Source: JANJTY01 sp038257155
GTDB lineage: Bacteria; Pseudomonadota; Gammaproteobacteria; Xanthomonadales; Xanthomonadaceae
Length of the DNA stretch: 48,445 bases
Direction of reading: 5' to 3'
NCBI GenBank assembly: GCA_038257155.1
Contig: JBBSJP010000037.1
Span: 1 to 48,445, forward strand
The position numbers and the translations under genes are program-made. The notes beneath the pieces were generated by a model. That model saw only the letters and a program-made list of their open reading frames with translations. It did no database searches and was not told the origin of the DNA. Below are positions 1-8,298 of this stretch, piece by piece (within the stretch, counting starts at the first letter, position 1; every line of letters starts with the position of its first letter).

Positions 1-63
1 CGGCCCGGTCATGGCGAGCAGCGCAGGGGACCGCGCGGGCTTCATCCGCGCGGCGCGAGACTG

Positions 64-150
64 GGGTGTCCTTCTCTTTGGTTACTTTCTCTTGGACAAG
101 CAAGAGAAAGTGACTCGTGGCCCCGAAGGGGCACGAAAGCGTTTGATCTT
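64..150 (+). repeat. Dispersed stem-loop repeat, left copy
   Basis: A near-perfect hairpin (TTACTTTCTCTTG, a 6-nt loop, then CAAGAGAAAGTGA) is followed by a second small hairpin, GCCCC-gaa-GGGGC. A homologous copy lies inverted near 48215-48300, where the second stem has changed sequence but still pairs. It reads as a short peptide (YFLLDKQEKVT) in open frames, which I treat as spurious. The flanks from 1 to 320 hold no supportable gene. Confidence 0.75.
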
Positions 151-210
151 GAACTTGATGGGGCTGTTGATGTTGCTGTCGCTGTCGCAGCAAACCATCC
201 ACCCCGCAAT

Positions 211-232
211 GGCGGATCAAGATCCGCCCTAC
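211..232 (-). repeat. REP class 1 (GTAG + GGCGGATC palindrome)
   Basis: On the minus strand this reads GTAG, then GGCGGATC-TT-GATCCGCC. It is one of nine class 1 copies in the window that share a GTAG or GGAG head and a central 8-bp palindrome. This copy carries A:T in place of G:C at the inner pairs, so pairing is kept. Confidence 0.8.
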
Positions 233-320
233 AAAGCCGAGAGCAGATCCAATATCTCGCGTTGACGGACAGCGATCCGCCCGACCATCAAACAGCAATC
301 AGCCCCATCGGCCTGCCCCG

Positions 321-1469
321 ATGAAATACCTGCACCTCATCTGGTCTGCTCTGCTGCGCAAGAAGACCCGCACCGGTCTGACTCTGCTGTCGCTGACAGC
401 GGCATTCCTGCTGGTCGGCCTGGGCCAGGCAGTCAATTCGGTGCTCGCGGGAGGTGCGGATTTCCTTGGTGCGAATCGGTTGATCACGCAGTCCCGCACC
501 AGCTTTACCCAGCCGCTGCCCATGCGGCTGCTGCCGCAGATCGAACGTGTTCCGGGTGTGTCGCGGGTGGGGCATTCGCAATTCTTTGGCGGGCAGTATC
601 AGGACGCGCGGCAGTTCTTCCCGCAGTTTGCGGTGGATCCGTTGCGCCTGTTCGATACGTATCCGGAGTGGACGCTCACGCCGGAAGAGAAGCGCGATTT
701 CATCGCTACCCGCAATGGCGCCATCGCCGGCCGCCTGCTGGCGGAGCGCTACGGCTGGAAGGTGGGCGATACGATTCCATTGAACTCGTTCATCTGGACC
801 CAGCCTGGCAACAACCGGCTGTGGGAATGGAAGCTGGTCGGCATCTTTGGCGGGCGCGATGAGGAATGGAATGATCGCGCCGGGCTGATGTACCTGAATT
901 ACGCCCACTTCGACGAGGCCCGCGCCGGTGGCAAGGGGCTGGCCGGCGTGTTTGTGGTGCTGGTCGATGATCCATTGCAGTCCGAAGAGGTGGCCGCGCG
1001 CATCGATGCGATGTTCGAGAACTCGCCGGACGAGACCAAGTCGCAGAGTGAGCAGGAGTTCCAGCTCGGCTTCCTGCGCCAGATAGGCGATATCGGCTTC
1101 ATCATCAATGCGATTCTCGGCGCGGTGTTTTTCACCATCCTGATCCTGACCGGCTACACCATGAGCCAGGCAGTGCGCGAACGCATTCCTGAGTTGGGCG
1201 TGCTGAAGTGCCTCGGATTCACCGACCGGGCGGTGTTGTGGCTGGTGCTGGGCGAGGCCCTGCTGCTCTGCTTGATCGGCATGCTCGGCGGCATGCTGTT
1301 GGCCGGGCTGGTGGTGGGTTCGCTGCCGCCGGAGTTTCCGGTGCGCACCGATGCCGGCGTCTGGGGCTTTGCCCTGCTGAGTGCGGTGTTCCTGGCCCTG
1401 GCAGTGGGCCTGCCGCCTGCCTTGCGCGCGATGCGCCTGAAGATCGTCGACGCGCTGGCGGGGAGATAG
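321..1469 (+). CDS. ABC transporter permease, FtsX/MacB type (first of pair)
   Basis: A 382-aa inner-membrane protein with the layout of FtsX/MacB-type permeases. It has one N-terminal membrane segment (about residues 20-42), a large periplasmic domain (about 45-255), and three C-terminal segments (about 258-282, 303-330 and 347-370). The text around MSQAVRERIPELGVLKCLGF (residues 277-296) is the typical cytoplasmic FtsX coupling stretch. Such permeases pair with a LolD/MacB-like ATPase to export lipoproteins, peptides or drugs across the envelope. No ATPase is present in the window. A second permease follows after a 202-bp inverted-repeat element, and the TAG stop codon forms the first bases of that element. 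The substrate cannot be read from the sequence. Confidence 0.88.
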   Translation: MKYLHLIWSALLRKKTRTGLTLLSLTAAFLLVGLGQAVNSVLAGGADFLGANRLITQSRTSFTQPLPMRLLPQIERVPGVSRVGHSQFFGGQYQDARQFFPQFAVDPLRLFDTYPEWTLTPEEKRDFIATRNGAIAGRLLAERYGWKVGDTIPLNSFIWTQPGNNRLWEWKLVGIFGGRDEEWNDRAGLMYLNYAHFDEARAGGKGLAGVFVVLVDDPLQSEEVAARIDAMFENSPDETKSQSEQEFQLGFLRQIGDIGFIINAILGAVFFTILILTGYTMSQAVRERIPELGVLKCLGFTDRAVLWLVLGEALLLCLIGMLGGMLLAGLVVGSLPPEFPVRTDAGVWGFALLSAVFLALAVGLPPALRAMRLKIVDALAGR

Positions 1470-1668
1470 CCCGCATGTTTCATAAATTGCACGCGCCCTC
1501 GTTCGACGGCTTCGCCGCTACGCGGGGCTTTCGCCCCGATGTCTCTTCTCCGCACAAGGTTCTTCCCTCAGTCGGCCGTATGGGTGGATACGGCGCTCCT
1601 TCGAGAACAGCCTTGTGCGAAAAATACCCTGCGCGATCATCGCGCGAATTCATGAAACCAGCGGGCTA
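1467..1668. mobile_element. MITE-like element with terminal inverted repeats (family A)
   Basis: Perfect ends TAGCCCGC and GCGGGCTA are followed inward by a related GTTTCAT-aatt tract on both arms, giving imperfect inverted repeats of about 28 bp. The interior folds further: GCACAAGGTTCT (about 1551-1562) pairs with AGAACAGCCTTGTGC (1605-1619), enclosing GCCGTAT-GGGTGG-ATACGGC. No transposase is encoded. The element fills the gap between two permease genes and supplies the stop codon of the first. Confidence 0.75.
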
Positions 1669-1671
1669 GAC

Positions 1672-2853
1672 ATGCGCAACCTGCGGCAGATAGTCGAGAT
1701 CGTACTGCTCAACCTGCGCAGTATTCCGCAGCGCCTTGGCGCCTCGCTGGTCATCGTGATCGGTATCGGCGGCGTGGTGGGCGTGCTGGTGGCGATGCTG
1801 TCGATGGCGCAGGGCCTGTCGAAGACGCTCAATGCCACCGGCAGTCCGGAGCGCGTGGTGGTGCTGCGCGGCGGCGCCAATGCCGAGATCTCCAGCTTCC
1901 TCGATCGCGCCTCGAACACGCTGATCCGCCAGGATCCGGCCGTCGCGCGCCTGGCGGACACGCTGCCCGCGGCCTCGGGCGAGCTGATCATCGTCACCGA
2001 GGTGCCGCGCGTCGGGCAGCGCAGCGGTGCGAATGTCTCGCTGCGTGGGGTCGAACCCAGCGGCTTCGTGCTGCGCCCGGAACTGCGCATCGTCGAAGGC
2101 CGTCGTTTCAAGGCCGGCCTGCGTGAGCTGATCGTCGGGGCTGGCGCCAAACGGCAGTTCTCCGGGCTCGGCGTGGGCGAAACCCTGCGCCTGCGCGGAT
2201 CCAGCTGGACGATTGTGGGGGTGTTCGAAAGCGGTGATGCGCACGAATCCGAACTGTGGGCCGACACCGAGACCGCGCAGAGTGCTTTCGGCCGCGGTGG
2301 CTACTCTTCCGTGCTGCTGCGCCTGGCGGACGTCGCTGCCTTCGATGCGCTGAAGGAGCGCCTCACCAGCAACCCGCAGCTCAATGTCGATGTGTTCCGC
2401 GAGCCGGACTATTTCGGCGCCCAGTCAGCGGGCTTGATCCGTCAGATCGGCTACATCACCAATATCGTGGCGGTGATCATGGGACTGGGCGCCCTGTTTG
2501 GCGCGCTCAACACCATGTACGCGGCCGTCTCGGCGCGTACCGCCGAGATCGGCACCCTGCGCGCGCTCGGCTTCGGGCGCGCGCCGGTAGTGGCTTCGGT
2601 GATGGCCGAGGCGATGGCCCTGTCACTCGCCGGTGGCCTGCTGGGTGCCGGTGTGGCCTACCTGCTGTTCAACGGCTACTCCGTTTCTACCCTTGGCTCG
2701 GGCTTCACCCAGGTAGCGTTCAATTTCGCGGTGACGCCGGGCCTGCTGATGCAGGGCCTGTCGTGGGCCCTGGCGATCGGATTCATCGGAGGCCTGATGC
2801 CGGCCTTGCGTGCCGCGCGGCTGCCAGTCACCACCGCGCTGCGCAGCATTTGA
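1672..2853 (+). CDS. ABC transporter permease, FtsX/MacB type (second of pair)
   Basis: A 393-aa FtsX-family permease. There is an N-terminal membrane segment at about residues 20-42 (ASLVIVIGIGGVVGVLVAML), a periplasmic MacB-like core, and three C-terminal segments at about 265-290, 315-340 and 358-380. The motif ISARTAEIGTLRALGF-like (read here as VSARTAEIGTLRALGFGR) is characteristic of MacB/LolC-type permeases. An upstream in-frame GTG at 1615 lies inside the inverted-repeat element, so ATG 1672, just outside that element, is the better start. With the preceding permease it probably forms a heterodimer served by an ATPase encoded elsewhere. Transcription would have to pass through the structured 1467-1668 element. 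Confidence 0.87.
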   Translation: MRNLRQIVEIVLLNLRSIPQRLGASLVIVIGIGGVVGVLVAMLSMAQGLSKTLNATGSPERVVVLRGGANAEISSFLDRASNTLIRQDPAVARLADTLPAASGELIIVTEVPRVGQRSGANVSLRGVEPSGFVLRPELRIVEGRRFKAGLRELIVGAGAKRQFSGLGVGETLRLRGSSWTIVGVFESGDAHESELWADTETAQSAFGRGGYSSVLLRLADVAAFDALKERLTSNPQLNVDVFREPDYFGAQSAGLIRQIGYITNIVAVIMGLGALFGALNTMYAAVSARTAEIGTLRALGFGRAPVVASVMAEAMALSLAGGLLGAGVAYLLFNGYSVSTLGSGFTQVAFNFAVTPGLLMQGLSWALAIGFIGGLMPALRAARLPVTTALRSI

Positions 2854-2858
2854 ATCAA

Positions 2859-3033
2859 GGAACCTCTGAATAGGTCAGAGGTTCCGCCGGCCAGGGCTGA
2901 CCGGCGCGCGAGTCAATCGCGCAGGCGCTTGATGTCGCGAAGTCGAGTCCGGACACGTGCCGGACTCGACGTGGGCTGGCAAGCCTGTCCTGAGCCTGAC
3001 GAAGGGTCCAGGATGGACCTGTTCAGATCTTCC
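2859..3033. mobile_element. MITE-like inverted-repeat element (family B)
   Basis: The left end GGAACCTCTGAATAGGTC and the reverse complement of the right end (3016-3033) match at 15 of 18 positions. The left end also folds on itself as a perfect 11-bp hairpin (GGAACCTCTGA/TCAGAGGTTCC, 2859-2885), and a third palindrome, GTCGAGTCCGG...CCGGACTCGAC, lies near 2943-2970. It sits between convergent genes, directly against the prc stop codon at 3034-3036, and may act as a bidirectional terminator. No U-tract is present. Confidence 0.6.
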
Positions 3034-5214
3034 CTAATCGACCCGCGGCGCCTCACCACTGCGCTCCGGGAACACCCGCTGTGCCAGTGCGCGATCCGTG
3101 CTGAGCAGGGCTATCGCGTCGGCCAGCACGTGTGCGGCTTCGCGCAGCAGGGCGTCGGGTTTGTCGTCATCGGCAATTTCTTCGGCACGAACCTGTTCGA
3201 TGACGGGTCGTTCATCGACCTGCAGTCCGTCGTCAAGCTGGGCGGCCAGCGCAGCCGCAGCGGCCAGTTCTTCCTCACCGGCTGCCTTGCGCTCGGATTC
3301 ACGCAGCTTGCGACGTGCCTCGTTGCGCTCACGCTCAGTAACACGTTCGGAATGCTTGAGCGATATCGATTTCAGTTCGCGCTGGCGGCGGTACTCCGCA
3401 ACGTCCTCCGCCCAATACTGAAACTCGCGATCCTTGGCAATGCGGGTCTCGTGCATGCCCAGCAACATCGGCGTCAGCGGTCGCAGGTCGCCAAAACTGG
3501 TATATCGGCTGGGCTCGATCTGGGTCCAGGGCAGGGCATTGTCGAGGGCACTTTCGCCGTACTCGTGCGCATCCAGGGTGACCGGGAAAAGGATGTCAGG
3601 CACCACGCCCTTGTGCTGGGTGGAGCCACCGCTGATCCGGTAGAACTGCGCGATGGTCAGTTTGAGTTGACCGAGGGTGGGCTTCTCGCTGCGCGCCCAG
3701 AAATCCAGATCGACCAGGTTCTGCACCGTGCCCTTGCCGTAGGTGGGTTCACCGACAATGACACCGCGTCCGTAGTCCTGGATCGCAGCGGCGAAGATTT
3801 CCGACGCCGAGGCCGAAGCGCGGTTGACGATCACCGCCAGCGGTCCGTCCCAGACCAGGCCGGGATTGCGGTCAGCGTCCACCGACACGGCTCCGGAGCT
3901 CTGTCGAACCTGCACAACGGGGCCGGACTCAATGAACAGCCCGGTCAACGCAACCGCCTCGGTAAGGGAACCGCCGCCGTTGTTACGCAGATCGAGCAGT
4001 ACGCCGTCGACTTTCTCGGCCTTGAGTTCAAGCAGCAGACGCTCGACGTCGCGGGTTGCCGAACGGTAGTCAGGATCGGTACGGCGCCGCGCTTCGAAGT
4101 CCTGATAGAAGGTTGGCAGCGTAATCACGCCGATGCGGCGTTGATGATCGTTGTCGCCGACCTCGATGATGGTTTTCTTGGCAGCCTGCTCTTCCAGCTT
4201 GACCTTCTCGCGGGTGATCGAGACCAGCTTGTGTTCTCCATCGATGCCGCTGTCGGCCGGCAACACGTCGAGTCGCACCAGTGTCTCGCGTGGGCCTCGG
4301 ATCAGCTGCACCACATCGTCGACCCGCCATCCGACGATATCGACCAGCGGGCCTTTCTTGCCCTGCCCGACGGCGGTGATGCGATCGCCAACCTTGAGTT
4401 CGCCGGAAAGCGCAGCCGGTCCGCCGGGCACGATCGAGCGGATCACGGTGAATTCTTCCTCGCGCTGCAGAACCGCGCCAATGCCCTCCAGCGAAAGACT
4501 CATGTTGATGTTGAAGTTCTCGGAGGTGCGGGCATTCATGTAGGCGGTATGCGGATCAAGCACGCCGGCATAGGCATTCATGAAAATCTGGAACACATCC
4601 TCGGACTTGGTCTCGCGCAGCCGCTCCTCGAACGTGGCGTAGCGCTTGTCCAGCGTGGTGCGGATCTTGTCCGGCTCGCGGCCGGCCAGTTTGAGACGCA
4701 AGGCGTCATTCTTGACTCGCTGACGCCAGACCTCGTCGAGCGATTCGCTGCTGGTTTCCCAGGGAACATCCTCGCGATCGAAGCGGTACTGCTCGTCCCG
4801 GTCAAAGTCGAACTCATCCTTCAGCAGGGCGCGCGCATGCGCGGTGCGCTCGGAAACCCGCTGCAGGTAGACGTTGAACATGTCGAACGCCGGGTCAAGT
4901 TTCTGCTCGGCAATGGCCTCGTCGAGCTGATTGCGGTAGGTGGAAAAGCGCTCGATGTCAGAGGCAAGAAAGAACAGACGATCGGCATCCAGCGACTTGA
5001 GGTAGCGGTCGAATATCTCCGCCGACATTGCGTCGTCAAGGCTGCGCGGGCTGTAGTGATAGCGGCTGTTGGAGAGGAATTGGTAGACCAACTGAGCGGC
5101 GCGCGACTGGTCATCGTCAGGCGAGAGCGCAGCGAAGTCGCGCACAGCCTCGGGCTTGGCAGCCAGCGACAAGGGCAGCAGCAGGAGGGAAGTAAGCAGC
5201 AGGCGAGACAGCAT
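3034..5214 (-). CDS. prc: Carboxy-terminal processing (tail-specific) protease Prc
   Basis: A 726-aa periplasmic S41 protease that trims or degrades proteins from the C-terminus; in E. coli it acts on penicillin-binding protein 3 and on envelope hydrolases. A signal peptide covers residues 1-18 (MLSRLLLTSLLLLPLSLA). An N-terminal helical domain is followed by a PDZ domain (about 240-325) and the S41 catalytic core. The serine-lysine dyad is S469 in NRASASASEI and K494 in TYGKGTVQ, with the 25-residue spacing normal for the family. A charged C-terminal region is rich in Glu, Arg and Ala. The start at 5214 is chosen because GAGGA lies just upstream and the signal peptide begins there; the longer in-frame start at 5256 has neither. 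The gene converges with the permease pair. Confidence 0.95.
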   Translation of the reverse strand: MLSRLLLTSLLLLPLSLAAKPEAVRDFAALSPDDDQSRAAQLVYQFLSNSRYHYSPRSLDDAMSAEIFDRYLKSLDADRLFFLASDIERFSTYRNQLDEAIAEQKLDPAFDMFNVYLQRVSERTAHARALLKDEFDFDRDEQYRFDREDVPWETSSESLDEVWRQRVKNDALRLKLAGREPDKIRTTLDKRYATFEERLRETKSEDVFQIFMNAYAGVLDPHTAYMNARTSENFNINMSLSLEGIGAVLQREEEFTVIRSIVPGGPAALSGELKVGDRITAVGQGKKGPLVDIVGWRVDDVVQLIRGPRETLVRLDVLPADSGIDGEHKLVSITREKVKLEEQAAKKTIIEVGDNDHQRRIGVITLPTFYQDFEARRRTDPDYRSATRDVERLLLELKAEKVDGVLLDLRNNGGGSLTEAVALTGLFIESGPVVQVRQSSGAVSVDADRNPGLVWDGPLAVIVNRASASASEIFAAAIQDYGRGVIVGEPTYGKGTVQNLVDLDFWARSEKPTLGQLKLTIAQFYRISGGSTQHKGVVPDILFPVTLDAHEYGESALDNALPWTQIEPSRYTSFGDLRPLTPMLLGMHETRIAKDREFQYWAEDVAEYRRQRELKSISLKHSERVTERERNEARRKLRESERKAAGEEELAAAAALAAQLDDGLQVDERPVIEQVRAEEIADDDKPDALLREAAHVLADAIALLSTDRALAQRVFPERSGEAPRVD

Positions 5215-5416
5215 CGCGATTCCTCTATCAGCCAAATGGGGCCGTGGATGGAGCATGCGCCCTCCGGCGTTAGGTCAGCGTGTGCCGGAGGTCTTGAACC
5301 TATAGCAACCCGGGGAATGCTTTCAGGTCAAGAGGAGGTGCAGAGCAGGTCAGACCGGCACTATCAGACAATGTTCCGGGTTTCAGCTCGGCAGGCCGCC
5401 CTGCCGTGGCTGGCGT

Positions 5417-6412
5417 TCAGGCAAGCTGATGCAATCCGGCATCGGCTGCCTGCCGATCGGCGTGGTAGGAAGAGCGCACCAGCGGACCGGACGCGACATG
5501 GGTAAAGCCCAGCGCCATGCCGAATTCCTCGAGCTGCTTGAACTCGTCCGGCGTCCAGTAGCGCAACACCGGATGATGATGCGGAGTGGGCTGCAGGTAC
5601 TGGCCAATCGTGACCATGTTCACATCATGGGTACGCAGGTCGCGCAGGGTCTGCTGAACCTGCGGCATGGTTTCGCCCAGGCCCAGCATGATGCCGGACT
5701 TGGTTGGAATATCCGGATGCTGCGCCTTGAACTGCTGCAGCAGGCGCAGCGACCAGGCGTAATCGGCGCCGGGACGTACGTTAGGGTACAGATCCGGCAC
5801 GGTTTCCAGGTTGTGGTTGAACACGTCCGGCGGCGCCGTGGCGAGGATCTCCAGCGCGCGCTCCATGCGCCCCTTGCCACGGAAATCGGGGGTGAGGATC
5901 TCGATCTTCAGGTTCGGGCTGAGCTCACGCGTGGCGCGGATGCAGTCGGCGAAATGCTGGGCACCGCCGTCGCGCAGGTCGTCGCGGTCTACCGAAGTGA
6001 TCACTACGTAGCGCAGGCCCATGTCGGCCACGGTGCGCGCCAGGTTGGCAGGCTCGCTCGCATCGGGCGGCTTGGGCCGGCCGTGTGCCACATCGCAGAA
6101 GCTGCAGCGCCGGGTGCAGACCTCGCCCAGGATCATGAAGGTGGCAGTGCCGTGGCTGAAGCATTCGTGGATGTTGGGACAGCTGGCCTCTTCGCAGACC
6201 GTCACCAGGCGGTTCTCGCGCAGCTTGGCCTTGAGGTTGGCCACGGCATTGCCGGACGGAATCCGCACCCGGATCCAGCTCGGCTTGCGCAGCGCCGGCG
6301 CATCGGCGAACTGCACCGGGCTGCGTGCGATCTTGCTCTCGCCCATCTGCTTGGCGCCGGGCGTGAGGCTTGCAGCGTCAAGGCTCAGCGGAATGGTTTT
6401 GCTGTCGGTCAT
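5417..6412 (-). CDS. lipA: Lipoyl synthase
   Basis: A 331-aa radical-SAM enzyme that inserts two sulfurs into protein-bound octanoyl chains to make the lipoyl cofactor. The auxiliary cluster cysteines are C73, C78 and C84 (VCEEASCPN...C), and the radical-SAM triad is C99, C103 and C106 (CTRRCSFC). The conserved RSSYHA tail, whose serine ligates the auxiliary cluster, is present near residue 310. Length is normal for the family. It lies downstream of lipB on the same strand, but a gap of about 175 bp holding two REP sequences separates them. The two may be co-transcribed or have separate promoters. Confidence 0.97.
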   Translation of the reverse strand: MTDSKTIPLSLDAASLTPGAKQMGESKIARSPVQFADAPALRKPSWIRVRIPSGNAVANLKAKLRENRLVTVCEEASCPNIHECFSHGTATFMILGEVCTRRCSFCDVAHGRPKPPDASEPANLARTVADMGLRYVVITSVDRDDLRDGGAQHFADCIRATRELSPNLKIEILTPDFRGKGRMERALEILATAPPDVFNHNLETVPDLYPNVRPGADYAWSLRLLQQFKAQHPDIPTKSGIMLGLGETMPQVQQTLRDLRTHDVNMVTIGQYLQPTPHHHPVLRYWTPDEFKQLEEFGMALGFTHVASGPLVRSSYHADRQAADAGLHQLA

Positions 6413-6453
6413 CGAAGAAGCTCGGGTTGCAGAAAGTGCGAGTGAAGGAGTGC

Positions 6454-6476
6454 GGGAGCCGACCCTGTCGGCGACC
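6454..6476 (+). repeat. REP class 2 (GCCGAC-CCT-GTCGGC)
   Basis: Reads GGGAGCCGACCCTGTCGGCG: a 6-bp stem GCCGAC/GTCGGC with a CCT loop followed by GCGACC. It belongs to a class with copies at 6519, 13462, 13905 and 13972, in which stems differ but stay paired. Confidence 0.7.
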
Positions 6477-6518
6477 GTGATCTGGGGTTCTTTATTGAAC
6501 CTGAGGCGGCGCGTGGTC

Positions 6519-6546
6519 CGCGGTCGCGCACAGGGTGCGCTCCTAC
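6519..6546 (-). repeat. REP class 2 (GTAGGAGCGCAC-CCT-GTGCGC)
   Basis: On the minus strand: GTAG, GA, then GCGCAC-CCT-GTGCGC and GACCGCG. The stem differs from the neighbouring copy at 6454 by compensating changes, while the CCT loop and the GCGACC tail are kept. It lies in the lipA-lipB gap. Confidence 0.75.
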
Positions 6547-6587
6547 ACGGGAATGCGCGAGGAATGGGGCGCAGGTCGAATTTCGCA

Positions 6588-7247
6588 TCATGCCGCGAGC
6601 TGCTCAGGCAGGGCGTTGTCGGCGCGGGCGATCAGGCCGAGCTGCTGCGACAGCGCTTCGACCAGGGCTGGCTTGACCGCATCCAGGCTGGACGGACCGC
6701 CCAGGTCGAGCATGGAAGTTACCGCCAGCCCGGCATAGCCGCAGGGGTTGATGCGTCGGAACGGTTCCAGGTCCATCGCGATGTTGAAGGCCAGGCCGTG
6801 GAAGCTGCAGCCGCGCCGAACGCGCAGGCCCAGCGCTGCGACCTTGGCGTCGCCAACGTAGACCCCGGGTGCGCCCGCACGGCGTTGTGCCGCGATATTC
6901 CAGTCCGCCAGCACTTCGATGATGGCCTGCTCGATGCGGCAGACCAGCTCGCGCACGCCCAGCTTGAGGCGGCGCAGGTCGACCAGCGGATAGGCCACGA
7001 TCTGTCCCGGGCCGTGATACGTAACCTGGCCGCCTCGGTCGACCGGGATCACCGGAATATCTCCGGGCGCGAGCACGTGCTCGGGTTTGCCAGCCTGCCC
7101 CAGGGTGAAGACCGGGTCGTGCTCGACCAGCCAGAGTTCGTCTTCGGTGTCAGCGCTGCGCGCGTCGGTGAGCGCCTGCATGGCGCGCCAGACCGGGCCA
7201 TAGGGCTGCCGGCCAAGGTCGCGCACCCGCCAGCTCAAAGCGTCCAT
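6588..7247 (-). CDS. lipB: Octanoyltransferase (lipoyl/octanoyl-ACP:protein transferase)
   Basis: A 219-aa cytosolic enzyme that moves octanoate from acyl carrier protein to lipoyl domains of 2-oxoacid dehydrogenases and GcvH. The catalytic pair is K135 in GDAKVAALG and C169 in INPCGY, at the same residue numbers as in the E. coli enzyme. The substrate-pocket motif RGGQVTYHGPGQ is at 71-82. Its start overlaps the end of the upstream ybeD-like gene by 13 bp, so the two are probably translationally coupled. lipA follows downstream. Confidence 0.97.
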   Translation of the reverse strand: MDALSWRVRDLGRQPYGPVWRAMQALTDARSADTEDELWLVEHDPVFTLGQAGKPEHVLAPGDIPVIPVDRGGQVTYHGPGQIVAYPLVDLRRLKLGVRELVCRIEQAIIEVLADWNIAAQRRAGAPGVYVGDAKVAALGLRVRRGCSFHGLAFNIAMDLEPFRRINPCGYAGLAVTSMLDLGGPSSLDAVKPALVEALSQQLGLIARADNALPEQLAA

Positions 7248-7501
7248 TTCACCTCGGGCAGGGCGCGCAGGGCACCGTGCGCGGCGTCGTAGTCGTCACG
7301 CGACTGGGCCTCGAACCGCACCGTGACCGAAACGAAGCGTCCCTGGCTTGAGGGCCTGGTACGCAGGCTGTCGCGGAATACCGCCAACCCCAGGGCTTCC
7401 AGTGTTTGGGGCAGCAGTTGCTCAAGCGCCGCATCGGCCGCGCCCATGGCGGCGATCTCGAACTCGCCGGGAAAGGTGAAGCCGCGTGCACTGTCGCTCA
7501 T
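7235..7501 (-). CDS. ybeD: YbeD-like (DUF493) small protein
   Basis: An 88-aa protein of the UPF0250/DUF493 family, recognised from the FTFPGEFEIAAMGA start and the GRFVSVTVRFEA strand region, giving a ferredoxin-like small domain. An open frame extends upstream to 7855, but that part overlaps the rhomboid gene on the other strand and is not family-like; the ATG at 7501 (MSDSARGF) fits homologues. ybeD-lipB-lipA is the usual gammaproteobacterial arrangement, suggesting a link to lipoate metabolism that is not proven biochemically. It overlaps lipB by 13 bp. Confidence 0.9.
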   Translation of the reverse strand: MSDSARGFTFPGEFEIAAMGAADAALEQLLPQTLEALGLAVFRDSLRTRPSSQGRFVSVTVRFEAQSRDDYDAAHGALRALPEVKWTL

Positions 7502-7603
7502 CGCCACATTATCGGGCTGCCGACCGCGAATCCCAAGCATTGGCTTCGCAGCGTGCCGTTTCGTACTTGAGGGCGTGCGGCCTGCGCGCGCATCATCGCG
7601 GCC

Positions 7604-8293
7604 ATGTTTGTGCATGTCCCCAGCCGTCGTCCGCCGCCTCCGCCCTGGGCCACGCCCCTGCTTGCGATCAGTTGGGTGGGCCTGTTCATCTGGCTGTCGA
7701 CAGTGACGCAGGCCGCGCGCGAGGAGATCCTGCGCAATTGGGGTACGGTGCCCGAAGGCTTGTTCCTGCGCCAACCCGAGTGGTGGGCGCCCTTGATCGA
7801 CGGCCGTGCACCAACGCTGCTGACTGCGATCTTCATTCATGCCGACTGGCTGCATCTGACCGGCAATGTCGCCTTTCTGCTGATATTCGGCCTGTCGGCC
7901 GAGCGCAGCCTCGGCACCGCGCGCTTCCTGCTGCTCCTGCTGCTCAGTGGCGTGGCCTCGAATCTGGCTGCTGCGGTGAGTCTGGCCGGTAGCGTTGACT
8001 CGGTCGTGGTGGGCGCCAGCGGCGCGATCTCAGCGGTGATCGGCGCCTATCTGGTGCTGTTTCCGAACGCGCGGCTTGGAGTGGTGCTGCCGCTCGGCTT
8101 GTACCTGGAGTTCGTCCGTACTCCAGCTGCACTGCTGATCGGCATCTGGGCGGCGTTGCAGGTTCTGCTGAGCTTTGTTGGGCCCAGCTTCGGCGCGGTG
8201 GCGTGGTGGGCCCATATCGCCGGATTCCTCGGCGGCAGCGTTTTCGCCCTGGTCTCGCGCCCGGCGATCACGCGCCGCTTGCGGCAGCGCTAG
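7604..8293 (+). CDS. Rhomboid family intramembrane serine protease
   Basis: A 229-aa integral membrane protease that cleaves substrates within or near their membrane segments. About six hydrophobic segments are visible. The catalytic serine is S139 in GASG (137-140) and the histidine partner is H204 in AHIAGFLGG. The L1-loop region reads FIHADWLHLTGN (about 77-88), as expected. The N-terminus is short and proline-rich (RRPPPPP). No strong ribosome-binding site is seen before ATG 7604. The gene is divergent from ybeD, and its stop lies 5 bp from the stop of ctpA on the opposite strand, so the two genes converge almost without a spacer. Confidence 0.93.
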   Translation: MFVHVPSRRPPPPPWATPLLAISWVGLFIWLSTVTQAAREEILRNWGTVPEGLFLRQPEWWAPLIDGRAPTLLTAIFIHADWLHLTGNVAFLLIFGLSAERSLGTARFLLLLLLSGVASNLAAAVSLAGSVDSVVVGASGAISAVIGAYLVLFPNARLGVVLPLGLYLEFVRTPAALLIGIWAALQVLLSFVGPSFGAVAWWAHIAGFLGGSVFALVSRPAITRRLRQR

Positions 8294-8298
8294 ATGCG

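Noticed and set aside
11..265. 84-codon frame at the left edge
   Set aside because: It reads through a dispersed stem-loop repeat and a REP; the same peptide text appears in the right-hand copy of the repeat.
5215..5416. Possible small gene between prc and lipA
   Set aside because: No frame with start, ribosome-binding site and plausible protein; seen as plain intergenic DNA.
2929..5505. 858-codon open frame on the plus strand
   Set aside because: It lies antisense to prc, whose signal peptide, PDZ domain and catalytic dyad are clear. High GC and codon bias keep the opposite frame open.
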